From Mercurialis annua (lineage: Eukaryota; Streptophyta; Magnoliopsida; Malpighiales; Euphorbiaceae): a stretch of 64,000 bases of DNA. Below the pieces are notes generated by a model. It made no database searches and was not told where the DNA came from. It saw nothing but the letters and a program-made list of their open reading frames with translations. The position numbers and the translations under genes were made by a program. This document shows positions 33,443 through 48,200 of this stretch, piece by piece. Each line of letters begins with the position of its first letter. The stretch's first letter is position 1. The DNA lies in assembly GCF_937616625.2 (NCBI RefSeq), contig NC_065574.1, positions 28,770,501-28,834,500 on the forward strand, written 5' to 3'.

Positions 33443-36356
33443 CCCTAGCCGACTCTCTTGCTGAAACGTTCTCAAACATACTTCAATCTCCATTCCTTTT
33501 CCATTCGTTTGAAATTCGGTAAGTAAATCGTTTCATTCGTTATTTCGATACGATATCGTCACATCCGGTTATTAACTCGCAACTTCATTGTATTAGCATC
33601 AATCTGAATTTTTCTTCGGCCATTCATCTTTATACAGCAACCTTGTTAATCCTTACGTGCTTCATCTCGAATTGGTACATAAAAATCCTTCCGTTTGTTT
33701 GCCGTTCAGTTCATCGCTTGGTTCATGTTCTGTCGTCGTTTTTAAGCTTTATTGCTGTCGTTTTATTTTTGATTATATGAAGATTTGTTATATCTCGGAT
33801 CCCTTTTGTTGTTTTTCTTTGTTGATACCACTCGGTTTTATTTTGGGATTCGTCAAACCCCACCCGCCATGATTTTGGCTCCTGAGCATGAATTCGTTGC
33901 TATGAAGGAGAGTTTCTTGAGATGTTGTGTTGATATAAGTTAAATTGATTCCTGTTGTTGTTTGAAAATTGTTGATCTTCGTTTCTGTAAGTTCATATAT
34001 TTGGCATGTGAAATTATTCTTTGATTTTGGTTTATTGGGTTACTGTTATCATGGTTTCACTAATTGCTTTTGGTTCTTAAGTAGTAAGTGGGCGGCAACT
34101 TTCTTTATTCAATTTAAAGGCCAACTTTCTTTATTCAATTTAAAGGCCACTGATGTTGTAATGGAAATTGTTGTGTTATTTGAGAAAGATGGTTAATTGC
34201 ATTCTAAGGTCACTAAATTATTTAGCTTTTCTTTTTAGACTCAACGTGGTCATGGATTGCATGATTGAATTATTACATTCATTCCTATTGGGCCTTGTTT
34301 TCTTATTAGGTTTATGCTTAGTTAGTAATAGGCTTATTTATTTGATTACATTGGTTTGTTAGGCCTAATGAATTTGGTTTTTGAATTAGATTGTTTTGTA
34401 ACTATAATCGAAAAACGGAAATTATACTTTTAGTCAATAATTTATAATTACTCGGGTAATTATTAATTTTTAAAATTTATTAACTATATGTGTCAATTTG
34501 ACGTTTTAAAATTTTAAACGTTTTCTTAATTTATTTTTAATAAAATAAATTATTAGTAACTATTGGTTACATGAAATTGAAGTTATTGAGTTCTGCTTTT
34601 AAAATGGATTATTATTTTATCAAATTATTTTATAAATATAAACTCGGGTTTATATTTGGTAAACGTTTTGTGTCGGGTTAGACTTGGGTCTCCCGACAAG
34701 TGAGGTTAGCTTGGTAGTTATTGGTAACTCGGCTAACCCACTATTTGAAAATTTATTATTATTAAAGATTATTAAATAATATTTATAAATTGGTTTTTAA
34801 GCGAGAACTCAATAGACTTATATTAATTGGGCTTTATTACCTAATGGGTATTTTTGGTGTGTTCTGGCTTGTTTATTTCCGACGTGTTATTTGTGCTAGT
34901 TCTATGTGGTGTTTAGTACTCTCTAGAGTTAGGGTCTGTTTATAATAATTATTTTATTTGTCTAGACCCGTCTATTGTTCGTGCTCCGGAGGCGAACCAG
35001 GATTAGTTGCTTGCCGGTATTCACGTGGATTAGCAAGCAGTGAGTTTGTACTTACTATTTACCGCTTTATTAAGTAAATTGTTATTTTAATATTAAATAT
35101 ATATACTGTACGTATATTTCGAACTGTTTTTATATTATGGCTCTTAGTTGGAACATGCTACCTAATGGGCATCATTAGGACTGCGTGCGCACCGGTATTG
35201 ATCTGGGTAAGATAGATATGGAAATGTGGTAACTCGGTGTGAGCATAGCTCTCGGGACCAAGTAGAGTAACTCGGTGTAGCTCAGCTCTCGGGACTCTAG
35301 GATAAGTGTGGTCAGTGGTAACTCGGTGTAGCTCAGCTCTCGGGACCAGACCTGTTGGATTATGTTTATTATTTAGAATTGTGGATTAGGGTTCCAACTA
35401 TTATTCGTAATAACGTATTTAAATATTTTAAACGGTTTTAAAGGTTTTCCACTTAATAAATGTAGATAGTGGTATAAACTCATCTCAGTATATCTGACCC
35501 CGTTGTTTTCCCAATTTTCCCCAGGGTTATGATCTAAGAGAGTCTGGTGATCTCCGCATTTACTTTTCCTCGGAGGTTCCATTTATTTTAGTAAAACTGT
35601 AAAACTGTTTTATTCTTAGACCGCAGTAGTAACTAGACGTCTTTATTATTATTATATCTTTGTCGGATTGGTTCGACTGGTTTTATTGCTTTGGCATGTT
35701 ATATCACTTACTTTGGTTTATGATAAATCTATTTTTAGACTCGGAATTGGATAAGCATGTTATATTAACTGTTGAATATTATAACTGTTAGATTTAGGCT
35801 GAAGTCTCGATTGCCTCCGAGCATATGTTTTCTGCAGATTTATGTGTTATTATGTTTAACGAAAGGCTAGCTACGGGTTTCGGTACTACATTACCCATAC
35901 CCTAGCGCCGGTCGCGATTCATGAAAATGGGTCGTGACAGTTTGTAAACGCTTGGCTTAAATCGCTAAAAAGGTGAAATGTTTGGATTTGTTTTGTAACG
36001 TTTGTAAACGTTTGTCTTAAATCGCTAAAAAGGGGAAACGTTTGAATTTGTTTCGTATCGTTTGTAAACGTTTGGCTTAAATTGATATGAAGGTCAAACA
36101 TTTGGATTTGTTTCGTAACGTTTGTAAACTTTTGGCATAAATCGCTAAAAAGGTGAAATGTTTGGATCAAAATTGCTAAAAAGGTGAAACGTTTGGATTT
36201 GCTTCGTAACGTTTGTAAACGTTTGGTTTGGCTTAAATCGCTAAAAAGGTGAAACGTTTGGATTTGATTCGTAACGTTTGTTAACGTTTGGCTTAAATCG
36301 CTAAAAAGGGGAAACGTTTGGATTTGTTTTGTAACGTTTGTAAACGTTTGGCTTAA

Positions 36357-36645
<289 letters not shown>

Positions 36646-39600
36646 ACGCTTACTAAAAAGGTTAAACGTTTGGATTTGTTTTGTACGTTTGTAAACGTTT
36701 GGCTTAAATCGCTAAAAAGGTTAAACGTTTGGCTTTGCTTTGTAATGTTTGTAAACGTCTGGCTTAAATTACTAAAAAGGTGAAACGTTTGGATTTGTTT
36801 TGTAACGTTTGTAAACGTTTGGCTCAAATTGCTAAAAAGGTGAAATGTTTGGATTTGTTTCGTAACGTTTATAAATGTTTGGTTTTATTTTGTAACATCG
36901 CTAAACGTTTGGTTCGATCGCTAAAAAGGTAAAACGTTTCGATTTGTTTCATAACGTTTTAAACGCTTGAATTTGTTTCGTAATGTTTATAAACGTTTGG
37001 ATTAAATTGCTAAAAAAGGTTTGGCTACAATCGCTAAAAATGTGAAACGTTTGGATTTGTTTCGTAACGTTTGTAAATGTTTGGCATAAATCGCTAATAA
37101 GGTGAAACGTTTGGATTAAATTGTTAAAAAGATGAAACGTTTGGATTTGTTTCGTTATGTTTGTAAACGTTGGGTTTGGATTAAATCGCTAAAAAGGGGA
37201 AACGTTTGGATTTGATTTGTAACGTTTGTAACGTTTGGCTTAAATTCCTAAAAAGGGGAAACGTTTGGATTTGTTTTGTAATGTTTGTAAATGTTTGGCT
37301 CAAATTGCTAAAAAAGGTGAAACATTTGGATTTGTTTCGTTACGTTTGTAAACGTTTGGCTTAAACCGCTAAAAAGGGGAAACGTTTGGATTTAATCGCT
37401 AAAAGGGGGAAATCTTTTGATTTAATCGCTAACGTTTGTAACCGTTTGGCTCAAATTGCTGAAAAGGCAAAACGTTTGGATTTGTTTTGTTACGTTTGTA
37501 AACGTTTGGCTCAAATTGCTAAAAATGGGAAACGTTTGGATTTGTTTCGTAACGTTTGTAAACTTTTTGTTTTGTTTTGTAACGTTTGTAAATGTTTGGC
37601 TTAAATCGCTAAACGTTTGGCTTCAATTGCTAAAAAGGTAAAATGTTAAGATTAGTTTCGTAATGTTCTAAACGCTTGGATTTGTTTCGTAATGTTTGAA
37701 AACGTTTGGCTTAAATCCCAAAAAAGGTTTGGCTTCAATTGCTAAAAAGGTGAAACGTTTGAATTTGTTTCGTAACATTTGTAAACGTTTGGTTTGGATT
37801 AAATAGCTAAAAAGGTGAAACGTTTGTATTTGATTTGTAACGTTTGTAAACGTTTGGCTTAAATCGCTATAAAGGTGAAACGTTTGGATTTGTTTCGTAA
37901 CGTTTGTAAACGTTTGGCTTAAATCGTTAAAAAGGTGAAACGTTTGGATTAAATAGCTAAAAAGGTGAAACGTTTGGGTTTGTTTTGCAACGTTTGTAAA
38001 CGTTTGGCTCAAATTGCTAAAAAGGTGAAACGTTTGGATTTGTTTTGTCACGTTTGTAAACGTTTGGAACAAATTGCTAAGAAGGTGAAACGTTTGGATT
38101 TGTTTCGTAACGTTAGTAAATGTTTGGTTTTGTTTTGTAACATTTGTAAAAGTTTGGTATCAATCGCTAAAAAGGTAAAATGTTTGGATTTGTTTCAAAA
38201 GGTTTTAATGGCTTGGATTTGTTTCGTAACGTTTGTAAGGGTTTGGCTTAAATTGCTAACTAGTTGAAAAATTTGGTTTTGTTTCGTGACGTTTGTAAAT
38301 ATTTGGCTTAAATCGCTAAAAATTTGAAACGTTTGGATTTGTTTCGTAACGTTTGTAAATGTTTGGCTTAAATCGCTAAAAAGGTGAAATGTTTGGATTT
38401 ATTTCATAACATTTGTAAACTTTTGGCTTAAGACGCTAAAATGGGTAAACGTTTGGATTTATTTCATAATGTTTGTAAACATTTGGCTTAAATTGCTAAA
38501 AAGGTGAAACGCTTGGATTTGTTTCATAACGTTTGTAAACGTTTGGCTTAAATCGCTGCAATGGGGAAACATTTGGATTTGATTTGTAGCGTTTGTAAAT
38601 GTTTGGCTTAAATCGCTAAAAATATGAAACATTCGGTTTTGTTTCGTAAGGTTTATAAGCGTTCGGCTTAAATCGCTAAAAATGTGAAATTTATGGATTT
38701 GTTTTGTAACATTTGAAACGTTTGGTTTTGTTTCGTAACGTTTGTAAACGTTTGGCTTAAATCGCTAAAAAGGTGAAACGTTTAGATTTGTTTCGTTACG
38801 TTTGTAAACGTTCGGCTTAAATCGAAACAAATGTGAAACGTTTGGTTTTGTTTCGTAACGTTTGTAAACGTTGGCTTAAATTGATAAAAAAGGTGACACG
38901 TTTGGATTTGTTTCGTAACCTTTGTAAATGTTTGGCTTAAATCTCTAAAAAGGTGAAACGTTTGGTATAAATTGCTAAAAAGGTGAAACATTTGTATTTG
39001 TTTCGTAACGTTTGTAAACATTTGGCTTAAATCGCTAAAAATGTGAAACATTTAAATTGTTTCGTAAAGTTTGTAAACGTTTGGCTAAAATCGCTAAAAT
39101 GGGGGAACATTTGGATTGGTTTCTTAACGTTTTAAACGTTTGCCTTAAATCACTAAAATGGTGAAACGTTTGGATTTGTTTTGTAATGTTAGTAAACGTG
39201 TGCCTTAAATCGCTAAAAAGGTGAAACTCTTGGATTTATTTTGTAACGTTTGTAATCGTTTGGCTTAAATTGCTGAAAAGGGGAAACGTTTGGATTTGTT
39301 TCATAACGTTTGTAAACGTTTGGCTTAATTTGCTAAAAAGGTGAAACGTTTAGATTTGTTTCTTAACCTTTGTAAAAGTTTGGCTTTAATCGCTAAAAGA
39401 GGAAACGTTTTGTTTTGTTTCGTAACATTTAAACGTTTAACTTAAATTGCTAAAAAGGTGAAACTTTTGGATTTGTTTTGTTACGTTTGTAAACGTTTGG
39501 TTTAAATCGCTAAAATGGGGAAACGTTTGGACTTGTTTCGTAACTTCTATAAATGTTTGGCTTAAATTGCTAAAAAGGTGAAACGCTTGGATTTATTTCG

Positions 39601-42600
39601 TAGCGTTTGTAAACGTTTGGCTTAAATCGCTAAAATGGGGAAACGTTTGGTATAAATTGCTAAAAAGGTGAAACATTTGGCTTTGTTTCGTAAAGTTTGT
39701 AAACATTTTGCTTTAATCGCAAAAAGGGTGAAACATTTGGATTTGTTTCGTAGTGTTTGTAAACGTTTGGCTTTTATTCGTAAAGTTTGTAGACATTTGG
39801 CTTAAATTGCTAAAAAGGTGAAACGTTTGGATTTGTTTCGTAACATTTGTAAACCATTTTGCTTAAATCAATAAAAAGGTGAAACGTTTGGATTTATTTC
39901 GTAACGTTTGTAAACGTTTGGCTTAAATTGCTAAAAAGGTTAAACGCTTTGAACTGTTTCATAACGTTTGTAAATGTTTGGATTAAATTGCTACAAAGGT
40001 GAATCGCTTGGATTTGTTTCGTAGCATTTGTAACGTTTGGCTTAAATTGCTAAAAAGGGGAAACGTTTGGTTTTGTTACGTAACGTTTGTAAAAGTTTGG
40101 CTTAAATCGCTAAAAAATTGAAACGTTTGGATTTGTTTCATAACGTTTGTAAATGTTTGGCTTAAATCGCTAAAAAGGGGAAACTTTTGGATTTGTTTCG
40201 TGACGTTTGTAAACGTTTGGCTTAAATCGCTAAAATGTGAAACATTTGGATTAGTTTCATAAACGTTTGGCTTAAATCGGTAAAAATGTGAAACGTTTGG
40301 ATTTTTTCGTAACGTTTTAAACGTTTTGTTTTGTTTAGTAAAGTTTGTATACGTCTGGCTTAAATCACTAAAAAGGTGAAACATTTGGATTTGTTTCGTA
40401 ATGTTTGTAAACGTTTGGATTAAATTGCTGATAAGGTAAATTGCTTTGATTTATTTCGTAACGTTTGTAAATGTCTGGCTTAAATTGCTAAAAAGGTGAA
40501 ACGCTTGGATTTGTTTCGTAATATTTTAAACGTTTGGTTTTATTTCGTAACGTTAATAAACGTTTGGCTTAAATCGCTAAAAAGGTGAAACGTTTGGATT
40601 TGTTTTGTAACGTTTGTAACCGTTTGGCTTAAATGGCTAAAAAGGTGAAACACTTGGATTTGTTTCGTAGCGTTTGTAAACATTTGGTTTTGTTTCGTAA
40701 TGTTTATAAACGTTTGGCTTAAATCGCTAAAAATGTGAAACATTTGGCTCAAATTGCCAAAAAGGTGAAACGTTTGGATTAGTTTCGTACCGACTGTAAA
40801 CGTTTGGTGTATTTTGTAGCGTTTGTAAACGTTTGGCTTAAATCACAAAAGGTTTGGCTTTAATCTCTAAAGTGGGGAAACGTTTCAATTTGTTTAGTAA
40901 CATTTGTAAATGTTTGGCATAAATTGCGAAAAGGTGAAATGTTTGGATTTGTTTTGTAATGATTGTCAACGTTTGGCTTAAATTCCTAAAAATATGAAAC
41001 GTTTGGATTTGTTTTGTAACGTTTGTAAACGTTTGGCTTCAATCGCTAAAAAGTTGAAACGTTTGTATTTGTTTCGTAACGTTTTAAACGTTTGGTTTTA
41101 TTTTGTAACGTTTTAAATGCTTGAATTTATTTTGTGACGTTTATAAATGCTTGGCTTAAATCGCTAAAAAGGTGAAATGTTTGGATTTGTTTTGTAACGT
41201 TTGTAAACGTTTGGCTTAAATCGCTAAAAAGGTGAAACGTTTGAATTTGTTTCGTATCGTTTGTAAACGTTTGGCTTAAATTGATAAGAAGGTCAAACAT
41301 TTGGATTTGTTTCGTAACGTTTGTAAACGTTTGGCATAAATCGCTAAAAAGGTGAAATGTTTGGATTAAATTGCTAAAAAGGTGAAACGTTTGGATTTGC
41401 TTCGTAAAGTTTGTAAACGTTTGGTTTGGATTAAATTGCTAAAAAGGTGAAGCGTTTGGATTTGATTTGTAAAGTTTGTAAACCTTTGGTTTAAATCGCT
41501 AAAAAGGTGAAACGTTTGGATTTGTTTCGTAACGTTTGTTAACGTTTTGCTTAAATCGGTAAAAAGGGGAAACGTTTGGATTTGTTTTGTAACGTTTGTA
41601 AACGTTTGGCTCGAATTGCTAAAAAGGTAAAACGTTTGGATTTGTTTTGTACGTTTGTAAACGTTTGGCTTAAATCGCTAAAAAGGTTAAACGTTTGGCT
41701 TTGCTTTGTAATGTTTGTAAAGGTTTGGCTTAAATTGCGAAAAAGGTGAAACGTTTGGATTTGTTTTGTAACGTTTCTAAACGTTTGGCTCAAATTGCTA
41801 AAAAGGTGAAATGTTTGGATTTTTTTCGTAACGTTTATAAACGTTTGGTTTTGTTTTGTAACATCGCTAAACGTTTGGCTTCGATCGCTAAAAAGGTAAA
41901 ACGTTTCAATTTGTTTCATAATGTTTTAAACGCTTGAATTTGTTTCGTAATGTTTATAAACGTTCGGATTAAATTGCTAAAAAAGGTTTGGCTACAATCG
42001 CTAAAAAGGTGAAACGTTTGGATTTGTTTCGTAACGTTTGTAAATGTTTGGCATAAATCGCTAAAAAGGTAAAACGTTTGGATTAAATTGTTAAAAAGGT
42101 GGAACGTTTGGATTTTTTTCGTTATGTTTGTAAACATTTGGTTTGGATTAAATCGCTAAAAAGGGGAAACGTTTGGATTTGATTTGTAACGTTTGTAAAC
42201 GTTTGGCTTAAATTGCTAAAAAGGGGAAACGTTTGGATTTGTTTTGTAATGTTTGTAAATGTTTGGCTCAAATTGCTAAAAAAGGTGAAACATTTGGATT
42301 TGTTTCGTTACGTTTGTAAACGTTTGGCTTAAACCGCTAAAAAGGGGAAACGTTTGGATTTAATCTCTAAAAGGGGGAAACGTTTGGGTTTATTTTGTAA
42401 CGTTTGTATCCGTTTGGCTCAAATTGCTGAAAAGGCAAAACGTTTGGATTTGTTTTGTTACATTTGTAAACGTTTGGCTCAAATTGCTAAAAATGCGAAA
42501 CGTTTGGATTTGTTTCGTAACGTTTGTAAACTTTTGGTTTTGTTTTGTAACGTTTGTAAATGTTTGGATTAAATCGCTAAACGTTTGGCTTTAATTGCTA

Positions 42601-43984
42601 TAAAGGTAAAATGTTTGGATTAGTTTCGTAATGTTCTAAACTCTTGGATTTGTTTCGTAATGTTTGTAAACGTTTGGCTTAAATCCCAAAAAAGGTTTGG
42701 CTTCAATTGCTAAAAAGGTGAAACGTTTAAATTTGTTTCGTAACGTTTGTAAACGTTCGGTTTGGATTAAATAGCTAAAAAGGTGAAACGTTGGGATTTG
42801 ATTTGTAACGTTTGTAAACGTTTGACTTAAATCGCTAAAGAGGGGAAACGTTTGGATTTGTTTTGTAACATTTATAAACGTTTGGCTCAAATTGCTATAA
42901 AGGTGAAACGTTTGGATTTGTTTCGTAACGTTTGTAAACGTTTGGCTTAAATCGTTAAAAAGGTGAAACGTTTGGATTAAATAGCTAAAAAGGTGAAACG
43001 TTTGGGTTTGTTTTGCAACGTTTGTAAACGTTTGGCTCAAATTGCTAAAAAGGTGAAACGTTTGGATTTGTTTTGTCACGTTTGTAAACGTTTGGCTCAA
43101 ATTGCTAAGAAGGTGAAACGTTTGGATTTGTTTCGTAACGTTAGTAAATGTTTGGTTTTGTTTTGTAACGTTTGTAAAAGTTTGGCTTCAATCGCTAAAA
43201 AGGTAAAACGTTTGGATTTGTTTCAAAACGTTTTAATGCCTTGGATTTGTTTCGTAACGTTTGTAAGGGTTTGGCTTAAATTGCTAACTAGTTGAAAAAT
43301 TTGGTTTTGTTTCGTGACGTTTGTAAATATTTGGCTTAAATCGCTAAAAAATTGAAACGTTTGGATTTGTTTCGTAACGTTTGTAAATGTTTGGCTTAAA
43401 TCGCTAAAAAGGTGAAATGTTTGGATTTATTTTATAACATTTGTAAACTTTTGGCATAAGACGCTAAAATGGGTAAACGTTTAGATTTATTTCGTAATGT
43501 TTGTAAACATTTGGCTTAAATTGCTAAAAAGGTGAAACGCTTGGATTTGTTTCGTAACGTTTGTAAACGTTTGGCTTAAATCGCTGCAATGGGGAAACGT
43601 TTGGATTTGATTCATAGCGTTTGTAAACGTTTAGCTTAAATCGCTAAAAATATGAAACGTTTGGTTTTGTTTCATAAGGTTTGTAAGCGTTCGGCTTAAA
43701 TCGCTAAAAATGTGAAATTTATGGATTTGTTTTGTAACGTTTCGTAACGTTTGTAAACGTTTGGCTTAAATCGCTAAAAAGGTGAAACGTTTAGATTTGT
43801 TTCGTAACGTTTGTAAACGTTCGGCTTAAATCGCAAAAAATGTGAAACGTTTGGTTTTGTTTCGTAACGTTTGTAAACGTTGGCTTAAATTGATAAAAAA
43901 GGTGACACGTTTGGATTTGTTTCGTAACCTTTGTAAATGTTTGGCTTAAATCTCTAAAAAGGTAAAAGGTTTGGTATAAATTGC

Positions 43985-45260
43985 TAAAAAGGTGAAACAT
44001 TTGTATTTGTTTCGTAACGTTTGTAAACATTTGGCTTAAATCGCTAAAAATGTGAAACATTTAAATTGTTTCGTAAAGTTTGTAAACGTTTGGCTAAAAT
44101 CGCTAAAATGGGGAAATATTTGGATTGGTTTCTTAACGTTTTAAACGTTTGGCTTAAATCACTAAAATGATGAAACGTTTGGATTTGTTTTGTAATGTTT
44201 GTAAACGTGTGCCTTAAATCGCTAAAAAGGTGAAACTCTTGGATTTATTTTGTAACGTTTGTAATCGTTTGGCTTAAATTGCTGAAAAGGGGAAACGTTT
44301 GGATTTGTTTCATAACGTTTGTAAACGTTTGGCTTAATTTGCTAAAAAGGTGAAACGTTTAGATTTGTTTCGTAACCTTTGTAAACGTTTGGCTTTAATC
44401 GCTAAAAAGGGGAAACGTTTTGTTTTGTTTCGTAACGTTTAAACGTTTAACTTAAATTGCTAAAAAAGTGAAACTTTTGGATTTGTTTTGTTACGTTTGT
44501 AAACGTTTGGTTTAAATCGCTAAAATGGGGAAACGTTTGGATTTGTTTCGTAACTTCTATGAATGTTTGGCTTAAATTGCTAAAAAGGTGAAACGCTTGG
44601 ATTTATTTCGTAGTGTTTGTAAACGTTTGGCTTAAATCGCTAAAATGGGGAAACGTTTGGTATAAATTGCTAAAAAGGTGAAACATTTGTATTTGTTTCG
44701 TAAAGTTTGTAAAAATTTGGCTTAAATCGCTAAAAATGTGAAATATTTAAATTGTTTCGTAAAGTTTATAAATGTTTGGCTAAAATCGCTAAAATGGGGA
44801 AACATTTGGATTGGTTTTTTAACGTTTTAAACGTTTGGCTTAAATCACTAAAATGGTGAAACGTTTGGATTTCTTTTGTAATGTTTGTAAACGTTTGCCT
44901 TAAATCGCTAAAAAGGTGAAACGCTTGGATTTATTTTGTAATGTTTGTAGCCGTTTGACTTAAATTGCTGAAAAGGTGAAACGTTTGGATATGTTCCATA
45001 ACGTTTGTAAATGTTTGGCTTAATTTGCTAAAAAGGGGAAACGTTTAGATTTGTTTCGTAACCTTTGTAAACGTTTTTCTTTAATCGCTAAAAAGGGGAA
45101 ACGTTTTGTTTTGTTTCGTAACATATAAACGTTTGGCTTAAATTGCTAAAAAGGTGAAACGTTTGGATTTGTTTCGTAACGTTTGTAAACTTTTGGATTA
45201 AATCGCTAAAATGGGGAAACGTTTGGATTTGTTTCGTAACTTCTATAAATGTTTGGCTGA
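43985..45260 (+). repeat. About 690-bp tandem duplication
   Basis: The monomer series containing GTGAAACATTTAAATTG at about 44050 recurs at about 44735 (GTGAAATATTTAAATTG), and CGTAACTTCTATGAATG at 44549 recurs at 45239. Offsets are 686-690. The copies differ by many point changes, so this is an older event. Confidence 0.75.
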
Positions 45261-48200
45261 AATCGCTAAAAAGATGAAACGTTTGGTTTTGTTTCGTAGC
45301 GTTTGTAAACGTTTGGTTTAAATCGCTAAAAAGGTGAAAATCTTGGTTTTGTTTCGTAGCGTTTGAAAACGTTTGGAGTTGTTTCGTAACGTTTTAAACA
45401 TTTGGTTTTGTTTTGTAACGTTTATAAATGTTTAGCTTAAATCGCAAAAAATATGAAACGTTTGAATTTGTTGCGTAACGTTTGTAAACGTTTGGCTTAA
45501 ATAGCTAAAAATGTGAAACGTTTGGTTTTGTTTCGTAAAGTTTGTAACGTTCGACTTAAATCGCTAAAAAGTTAAATAGCTTGGATTTGTTTCATAACGT
45601 TTGTAAACGTTCGGCTTAGATCGCTAAAAGCTTGAAACGTTTGGATTTGTTTTGTAAAGTGTTTAAACATTTGGCTTAAATCGCTAAAAAGGCAAAAGTT
45701 TGGATTTGTTTCGTAACATTTTTAAACGTTTGGCATAAATCACTAAAAAGGTGAAACGTTTGCATTTGTTTCGTAACGTTTGTAAACGTTTGTCTTAAAT
45801 CGCTAAAAAGGTAAAACATTTGGATTTGTTTCGTAACGTTTGTAAACGTTTTGGTTAAATCACTAAAATGGGGAAACGTTTGAATTTGTTTCGTAACTGT
45901 TGTAAACGTTTGGCTTAAATCACTAAAAAGGTGAAACATTTGGATTTGTTTCGTAACGTTTGCAAACGTTTGGCTTAAATTGCTAAAAAGGGGAAACGTT
46001 TGGATTTATTTCGTAACGTTTGTAAACATTTGGCTTTAATCGCTAAAAAGGGGAACCGTTTGGTTTTGTTTCATAAAAGGTTAAACGTTTGGATTTATTT
46101 CGTAACATCTGTAAACGTTTGGTTTAAATGGCTAAAATGAGGAAACGTTTGGATTTGTTTCGTAACGTTTGTAAATATTTGGCTTTGTTTCGTAACGTTT
46201 GTAAACGTTTGGCTTAAAGTGCTAAAAACGTGATACGTTTGGATTTGTTTTGTAACCTTTGTAAACTTTTGGCTTAAATCGTTAAAAAGGCGAAACGTTT
46301 CAATTGTTTTGTAACATTTGTAAATGTTTGGCTTAAATCGCAAAAATGGGGAAACATTTGGATTGGTTTCTTAACGATTTAAACGTTTGGCTTAAAACGC
46401 TAAAATGGTGAAACGTTTGGATTTGTTTCGTAATGTTTGTAAACGTTTGGCTTAAATAACTAAAAAGCTGAAACGCTTGGATTTGTTTCGAAACGTTTGT
46501 AAACGTTTGGCTTAAATTGCTAAAAAGGTGAAACGTTTAGATTTGTTTCGAAACCTTTGTTAACGTTTGGCTTAAATTGCCAAAAAGGTTAAACGTTTGG
46601 ATTTGTTTCGTAACTTTTGTAAACGTTTGGCTTAAATCACTAAAATGGGGAAACATTTGGATTTGTTTCGTAAAGTTTGTAAATGTTTGGCTTAAATTTT
46701 TAAAAAGGTGAAACGCTTGGATTTGTTTCGTAACGTTTGTAAACGTTTGGCTTTAATCGCTAATATGGGGACACGTTTGTATTTGTTTTGTAACGTTTGT
46801 AAACGTTTTGCTTAAATCGCTAAAAAAGTGAAAGGTTTGGTTTTGTTTCGTAACGTTTGTAAACATTTGGCTTAAATTGCTAAAAAGGTGAGACGCTTGG
46901 ATTTGTTTCTTTGCGTTTGTAAACGTTTGGCTTAAATCGCTAAAAATGTGAAACGTTTGGATTTGTTTCATAATATTTTAAATGTTTGATTTTGTTTCGT
47001 AACATTAATAAACGTTTGGCTTAAATCGCCAAAAATGTGAAACGTTTGGATTTGTTTCGTAACGTTTGGCTTAAATCGCTAAAAATGTGAAACATATGGA
47101 TTTGTTTCGTAACGATTGTAAACGTTTGGCTTAAATCGCTAAAAATGTGAAACGTTTGGTTTTATTTTGTAACGTTTGTTAACGTTCGACTTAAATCGCT
47201 AAAAAGGTAAATCGTTTGGATTTGTTTCGCAACGTTTGTAAAAGTTTGGCTTAAATCGCTAAAAATTCGAAACGTTTGGATTTTTTTCGTAACGTTTTTA
47301 AACGTTTGGCTTAAATCACTAAAAAGGTGAAACATTTGGATTTCTTTCGTATCGTTTGTAAACGTTTCTCTTAAATCACTAAAATGGGCAAACGTTTGAA
47401 TTTGTTTCGTAACGTTTGTAAACGTTTGGCTTAAATCACTAAAAAGGTGAAACGTTTGGATTTGTTTCGTAACGTTTGGCTTGAATCGCTTAAAATTTGA
47501 AATGTTTGGAAATGTTTCGTAATGTTTGTAAACGTTTGGCTTAAATCGCTAAAAAGGTGAAACACTTGGATTTGATTCGTTACGTTTGTAAACGTTTGGC
47601 TTAAATTTCTAAAAAGGTGAAACGCTTGGATTTGTTTCGTAAAGTTTGTAAACGTTTGGCTTCAATCGCTAAAAATGGGAAACGTTTGGATTTATTTCGT
47701 AACGTTTGTAACGTTTGGGTTTGTTTCGTAATGTTTGTAAACGTTCGGTTTAAATCGCTAAAAAGATGAAATGTTTGGATTTGTTTCGTAAAGTTTGTAA
47801 ACGTTTGGATTAAATTGCAAAAAAGGTGAAACGTTTGAATTTATTTTGTAACGTTTTAAACATTTGGTTTTGTTTCTTAACGTATATAAACGTTTGGCTT
47901 AAATCGTTAAAAAGGGGAAACGTTTGGATTAGTTTCGTAACGTTTGTAACCATTTGGCGTAAATGGCTAAAAAGGTGAAACGCTTGGATTTGTTTCGTAG
48001 CGTTTGTACACGTTTGGCTTAAATCGCTAAAAATGTGAAACATTTGGATTTGTTTCGTAACGTTTTAAACGTTTGGTTTTGTTTCGTAACTTTTGTAAAC
48101 GTTTGGCTTAAATCGCTAAAAATGTGAAACGTTTGGATTTGTTTCGTAACGTTTGTAAACGTTTGGCTTTAATCGCTAAAAATGTGAATCATTTGGTTTT

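Larger units (their letters stand above)
15931..35939 (+). mobile_element. Ty3/gypsy chromovirus (Tekay/Del-like), 5' truncated, with nested copia insertion
   Basis: Parts in order: a broken 5' LTR (15931-16449 and 25367-27524), primer-binding site 27529-27540, gag-pol 27868-32839, polypurine tract about 32948-32956, and a complete 3' LTR 32957-35939. The enzyme order protease, reverse transcriptase, RNase H, integrase marks Ty3/gypsy. The C-terminal GPY region and chromodomain-like tail point to a chromovirus, and the wording of the tail and the long LTRs resemble Tekay/Del; the lineage is from memory of the family. The first roughly 310 bases of the 5' LTR are absent. No clean target-site duplication is seen against the satellite: GTTTT lies before 13964 and GTTTG after 35939. 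Confidence 0.93.
32957..35939 (+). mobile_element. Gypsy 3' LTR (2983 bp, complete)
   Basis: It starts TGTAATAACCCG and ends GGGTCGTGACA, directly after the polypurine tract and directly before satellite DNA. It supplies the uninterrupted version of the copia target site (33782-33786) and the U3 start missing from the 5' LTR. It contains a microsatellite (33105-33190), a TATA box (33436) and the GTAACTCGGTGT triplet repeats. Confidence 0.96.

Noticed and set aside
42636..43100. 154-codon minus-strand open frame and dozens of similar ones as possible protein genes
   Set aside because: They are the 60-bp satellite read in its stop-free frame; the translation repeats every 20 residues, with no start context, domain or non-repeat sequence.
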